Below are positions 61,007 through 64,000 of a stretch of 64,000 bases of DNA, one piece after another. Positions within the stretch are counted from its first letter, which is position 1. Each line of letters opens with the position of its first letter. The DNA lies in the NCBI GenBank assembly GCA_963576475.1, contig OY754986.1, positions 6,658,031 to 6,722,030 on the forward strand. The letters are read 5' to 3'. This DNA is from Molanna angustata. Lineage: Eukaryota; Arthropoda; Insecta; Trichoptera; Molannidae. Below the pieces are notes generated by a model, which was given only the letters and a program-made list of their open reading frames with translations, had not been told where the DNA came from and ran no database searches. The position numbers and the translations under genes were made by a program.

Positions 61007-62616
61007 TGATAACGTCGAAATTGAATTTTGTTATATCTGAAGTGCCCCAAGGGTAGGAGGTAGGATCTTTCTTGTATTTATGCAACAAAAAATATAAATA
61101 TATTATGGGCTAGTTAAATTGTTTATGATATTGATTACCTCTTAAATGGAATTTTGTTATCTCGCAAACAAGGATTGTTCCAATATTGTTTTTTAACCAA
61201 CCAAAAAAATCATTAAAAAGCTATAGTTTATATTGAAAATCTTTTCCCAGGTAGCCTCTAAAGATACGTCTTTGAAATAAGTGACATTTTGTCTATGTTT
61301 TAATTTTATTGCATAATTTATTTTAAATTTGAATTTGTTTAATAGTTGTCTTGTAAAATTAGTTTTAGTAAAACCCCTTTTTTATTGTGACTAAAAATCA
61401 ACAAGGCCTATTTAGTAGATTGTTTCAATCGAAAGAGAATATGAAAATCTATCGGCTGAGTTTTTACTATTTAAATTACATACTTGCTTAGCTTACTTAA
61501 CTCCTCCGGACATACATATTAGGCCTTTCCACTGCAATACGTTGCAGCAGCAATTGCCACGTCATTTGCCACAACCAAGTCCTCCTCCCTGCATCCCTGT
61601 ACCTACCATGTTTCGGCAGACAAGAAGAAGCTTATCATCTTGATCCTCCTCGCAATCGCAATATATATCCTCTTCTCGACCCATTTTAATTACTATTTAT
61701 TTACTTATTTCATTTAGGGGAAACAATTTGTAAACCATAAATAAAACAATAAAACATACCAGTCATTTGCCAAAAATAGTTCCCACAACATGCGTAGTAT
61801 AAAAAAAAGATAAGTTAGCTTAAAAACATAAACCTACTGTGGAGTGAGTTAAAAACTAAATAAAAATATACAACTACAAAAAAAAACAAAGAATATGAAC
61901 AAGATAAGTAATTCAAAATTAGAGATATACTTAATAACCTTGTAAGCTCTTACCTACTCCAAAAAATTTCTTTCAACTGCCCCAAGAAAACAACACGCCA
62001 AAATCACCTTTTCTATACACCATACTGCAGAACAAATTACGCACAGAATAATTATTATGTCAACAGATGCTTAAATTATTACAATAGTCTTGACCCCCAA
62101 CCTGATATATTTAACTCCACACAGACATCGATGAAACGCCAATTACGCGCAGTTATTGGTAATATTAATGTTTAAAAATCAAACCTACTTTCCTTAAACA
62201 TTCATCTCTTCCTTATCAACGCTTTCCTATATCCATTACCCTTCCCTTTCCCCCACATACACTCACCATCTTACAATGACTACCCAACATCAATAATGTA
62301 TAATAATTTAAATATGTGAAACTTTATAATTGGCTATTTATTTTGTATTCTCATTTGAAATTAAGTATTATAAATGTATAGCTGTTAAGTTTCCAAACAA
62401 ATAAAAAATAAAAAATAAAATATATATAATAGATGTATGTATCTATTCTTGCTATTTTAAAAATCTATAAATTTTACCTTTTATTTATTTATTTACAAAA
62501 TATAGGGCATAAGCCATTTACTAGTTAAAATATACACTTACAATAATTATTACACACAAAGATGAAATATAGAAACAAATAAAAATATAGACATTGATGA
62601 AATATAAAAACATAAA
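61004..62616. other. AT-rich DNA, no gene seen
   Basis: A block of more balanced composition at 61500-61680 (GTTGCAGCAGCAATTGCCAC) has no recognisable product. Otherwise nothing. Confidence 0.4.
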
Positions 62617-62750
62617 ATATAGATTCAGATAAAATATAAATATATAGATTCAGATAAAATATAAATATATAGATTCAGATAAAATATAAATATTTAGATT
62701 CAGATAAAATATAAATATATAGATTTAGATAAAAACACAGATTAAGATAA
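62617..62750. repeat. 25-bp minisatellite
   Basis: AGATTCAGATAAAATATAAA recurs every 25 bp at 62621, 62646, 62671, 62696 and (variant) 62721. Confidence 0.9.
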
Positions 62751-62778
62751 AAATAGACAAAAAAGAATCAGAGAATTA

Positions 62779-62995
62779 AGGTAGGCGCGCATGGAAGCTA
62801 ATTTCATCGGCCGATTAATTATCGGTGAGCTACAACATACGAATTACATGTAAGAGCGCGCATGAAAGCTAACGGAATCGGCCGATTTTAAAATCTGTGA
62901 CGAGACACAAAAAAATCGGCCGATCGAGATCGGCCGATTTTTTGTAACCAATCCTGTAGTGTGAGAGAGCGCGCATGGCGCTTGCTCACCGATAA
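62779..62995. mobile_element. Palindrome-rich end of a probable PIF/Harbinger-like element
   Basis: After a TTA (62776-62778) the sequence begins AGGTAGGCGCGCATGG. GCGCGCATG occurs three times (about 62785, 62857 and 62969). The palindrome ATCGGCCGAT occurs four times (62806, 62877, 62915, 62929), the last two forming one ~36-bp palindrome. CGATTAA(A)TTATCGGTGAGC occurs in direct and inverted form. A broken MADF-like frame follows. A TTA/TAA target, subterminal repeats and a MADF gene fit PIF/Harbinger; this is inference. Confidence 0.55.
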
Positions 62996-63051
62996 TTTAA
63001 TCGTCCGAGCTCAGTAGATCGAGAAGTACGTTGTCAGTGTTGTCAAACGAA

Positions 63052-63290
63052 ATGTCAGAAAATATGTATGAAATAAATATTGATTCCGAACAATTAATTA
63101 CATTAGTTGAAGCACGTCCTTCATAGTATGATTAAAAATTAAAAAAAAATATAGTGACCGCCAAATTAAGCAAAAATTGTGGTTGGAGATTAGCGAAATT
63201 TTAATAACTGGTTGGTGAAGGTACTTAAAAAACTCCTCAAGTCAGGGGTGACTTCTATGCGAAAAATGCATTGTCACCTCAGATATAAGA
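63052..63290 (+). pseudogene. Broken MADF-like DNA-binding gene
   Basis: An ATG opens MSENMYEINIDSEQLITLVE, then ARPS and a stop. In another frame SDRQIKQKLWLEISEIL follows. Together they give the opening of a MADF domain (LI.LVE.RP.L...., then a K.....W..I...L helix). MADF proteins accompany PIF/Harbinger transposases. Several stops and at least one frameshift; the rest is lost before the family C copy. Confidence 0.6.
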
Positions 63291-63299
63291 ATTGTAGCT

Positions 63300-63640
63300 T
63301 TCATTATTTACAAAAAACCAATTCTCTCAATAGATGGCGTTCCATTAAAATAAATAAAAATAATAAGATTGTTGTTCATAATTTCACCCATAGATGGCTG
63401 TAGTAAAAATTCCTTATTTTCAAGCGAAAAGAATTTCAGTATTACAATATATAGAACTTTCAAAATTGAATTGATAGGGATCTCATTAAAAGGCATAATT
63501 GGTGAACGTTGCGCAAGCGCATAAAGTGATCACGTAAACCAGCCGATGACAGGTCGTAAGCCCTGTAGGTGCCTTGATTTCCCGGTTCTCCTACAATAAA
63601 TATTCCAACTTCGTCTCTATTGAGATAATTAAAATCTGTT
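63300..63640 (+). repeat. Family C element, copy C6
   Basis: ATAGATGGCGTTCC, then AATTGGTGAACGTTGCGCAA, CACGTAAACCAGCCGATGAC and the right end AACTTCGTCTCTATTGAGAT. Confidence 0.68.
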
Positions 63641-63654
63641 AAAAAATATCTTTG

Positions 63655-63720
63655 ACTCCCGACAGGGAAAAAAATCCAATGTTTGCGCATATGCAATAAT
63701 AAAAATATTCGATCACCGAC
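63655..63720 (+). repeat. Scrap shared with the C2/E2 junction
   Basis: GACTCCCGACAGGGAAAAAA, then ATCCAATGTTTGCGCATATG, nearly identical to 19652-19700. It adjoins a family C copy in both places, although the C cores are in opposite orientations. Confidence 0.6.
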
Positions 63721-63902
63721 TGTCTTGTCCATCTATTCTTCACGAAAAAAAAATGTAGATATATCACATATTATTAGGTGATATGTATTCTTTTTTCATG
63801 TTTGATAAATTAGAAGGTAATTTAGCATGCATAATAATGTACATCCGTATAACCAGGTTATACAAGGACCTTAATATTGACAATTACATATTTTTGTTCT
63901 AA

Positions 63903-64000
63903 CTTAGATATCTGACTCCTAAGCTAATTGTATCTTTTCAATCAGGATCTGTGAGACAATAAACAGCATAAGTGTAAAGAATGAGGAACCTTATTATAGG
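63903..64000 (+). mobile_element. SINE S2, third copy, cut by the window end
   Basis: AGATATCTGACTCCTAAGC, then CAATCAGGATCTGTGAGACA, matching S2. The B-box part is deleted. Confidence 0.5.

Noticed and set aside
62621..62745. CRISPR-like array
   Set aside because: Regular 25-bp repeats have no unique spacers; it is a minisatellite in a eukaryotic genome.

Overview
This window looks like a piece of a repeat-dense, AT-rich insect nuclear genome. Lepidoptera is my guess, because RTE-type LINEs of the kind common in moths and butterflies and GTAGGTA-like motifs are frequent, but nothing here proves it. I find no bacterial or plasmid-like genes, no rRNA, no clean tRNA and no complete host gene. 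Almost everything I can recognise is a transposable element or a fragment of one. Two short open segments on the + strand (near 2.3 kb and 20.3 kb) have matching splice phases and could be exons of one host gene whose intron is filled with repeats.

Layout. 0-6 kb: LINE debris and a dispersed repeat in AT-rich sequence. 6.1-7.0 kb: the 3' end of a Penelope-like element (GIY-YIG endonuclease) between two 193-bp inverted repeats, each with a complete hammerhead-ribozyme fold. 7.1-10.7 kb: LINE tail, a non-autonomous element (family B) and tandem repeats. 11.0-12.0 kb: an exact 420-bp tandem duplication with very long (TA)n arrays. 12.6-14.9 kb: family A element abutting an RTE-like reverse-transcriptase pseudogene. 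15.3-20.0 kb: families E, B and C plus fold-back repeats. 20.9-24.2 kb: unrecognised AT-rich DNA.

24.2-32.5 kb is the largest unit: a recent LTR retrotransposon with 1,267-bp LTRs that differ at only two positions I could see. Its 5.7-kb interior lacks gag, protease, RT and RNase H. It keeps only an integrase C-terminal reading frame, and it is rich in inverted repeats, including a duplicated stem-loop with a compensatory base-pair change. 32.8-36.5 kb: LINE fragments and a three-level nest (SINE in Jockey-like LINE in family B element). 36.5-45.4 kb: scattered repeat families. 45.5-49.5 kb: several RTE-like LINE 3' ends, one with a 19-bp snap-back at its 5' junction. 51-58 kb: SINEs, family E with a (CA)n array, LINE tails, a 139-bp LINE insertion with a perfect 16-bp target duplication, and a terminal-inverted-repeat element. 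59.2-59.9 kb: a 637-bp fold-back element flanked by TTAA. 60-64 kb: family A, a minisatellite, and a palindrome-rich element end followed by a broken MADF-like gene.

How the parts relate. LINE machinery seems to have served the SINEs: one SINE shares a 3' hairpin tail with a LINE in the window. Families A and B (and two weaker loci) have different bodies but share one ~28-bp terminal tag next to an asymmetric terminal inverted repeat, as in Helentron-type non-autonomous elements. All family names here (A-E, S1-S3) are my own labels, and all alignments were made by eye.
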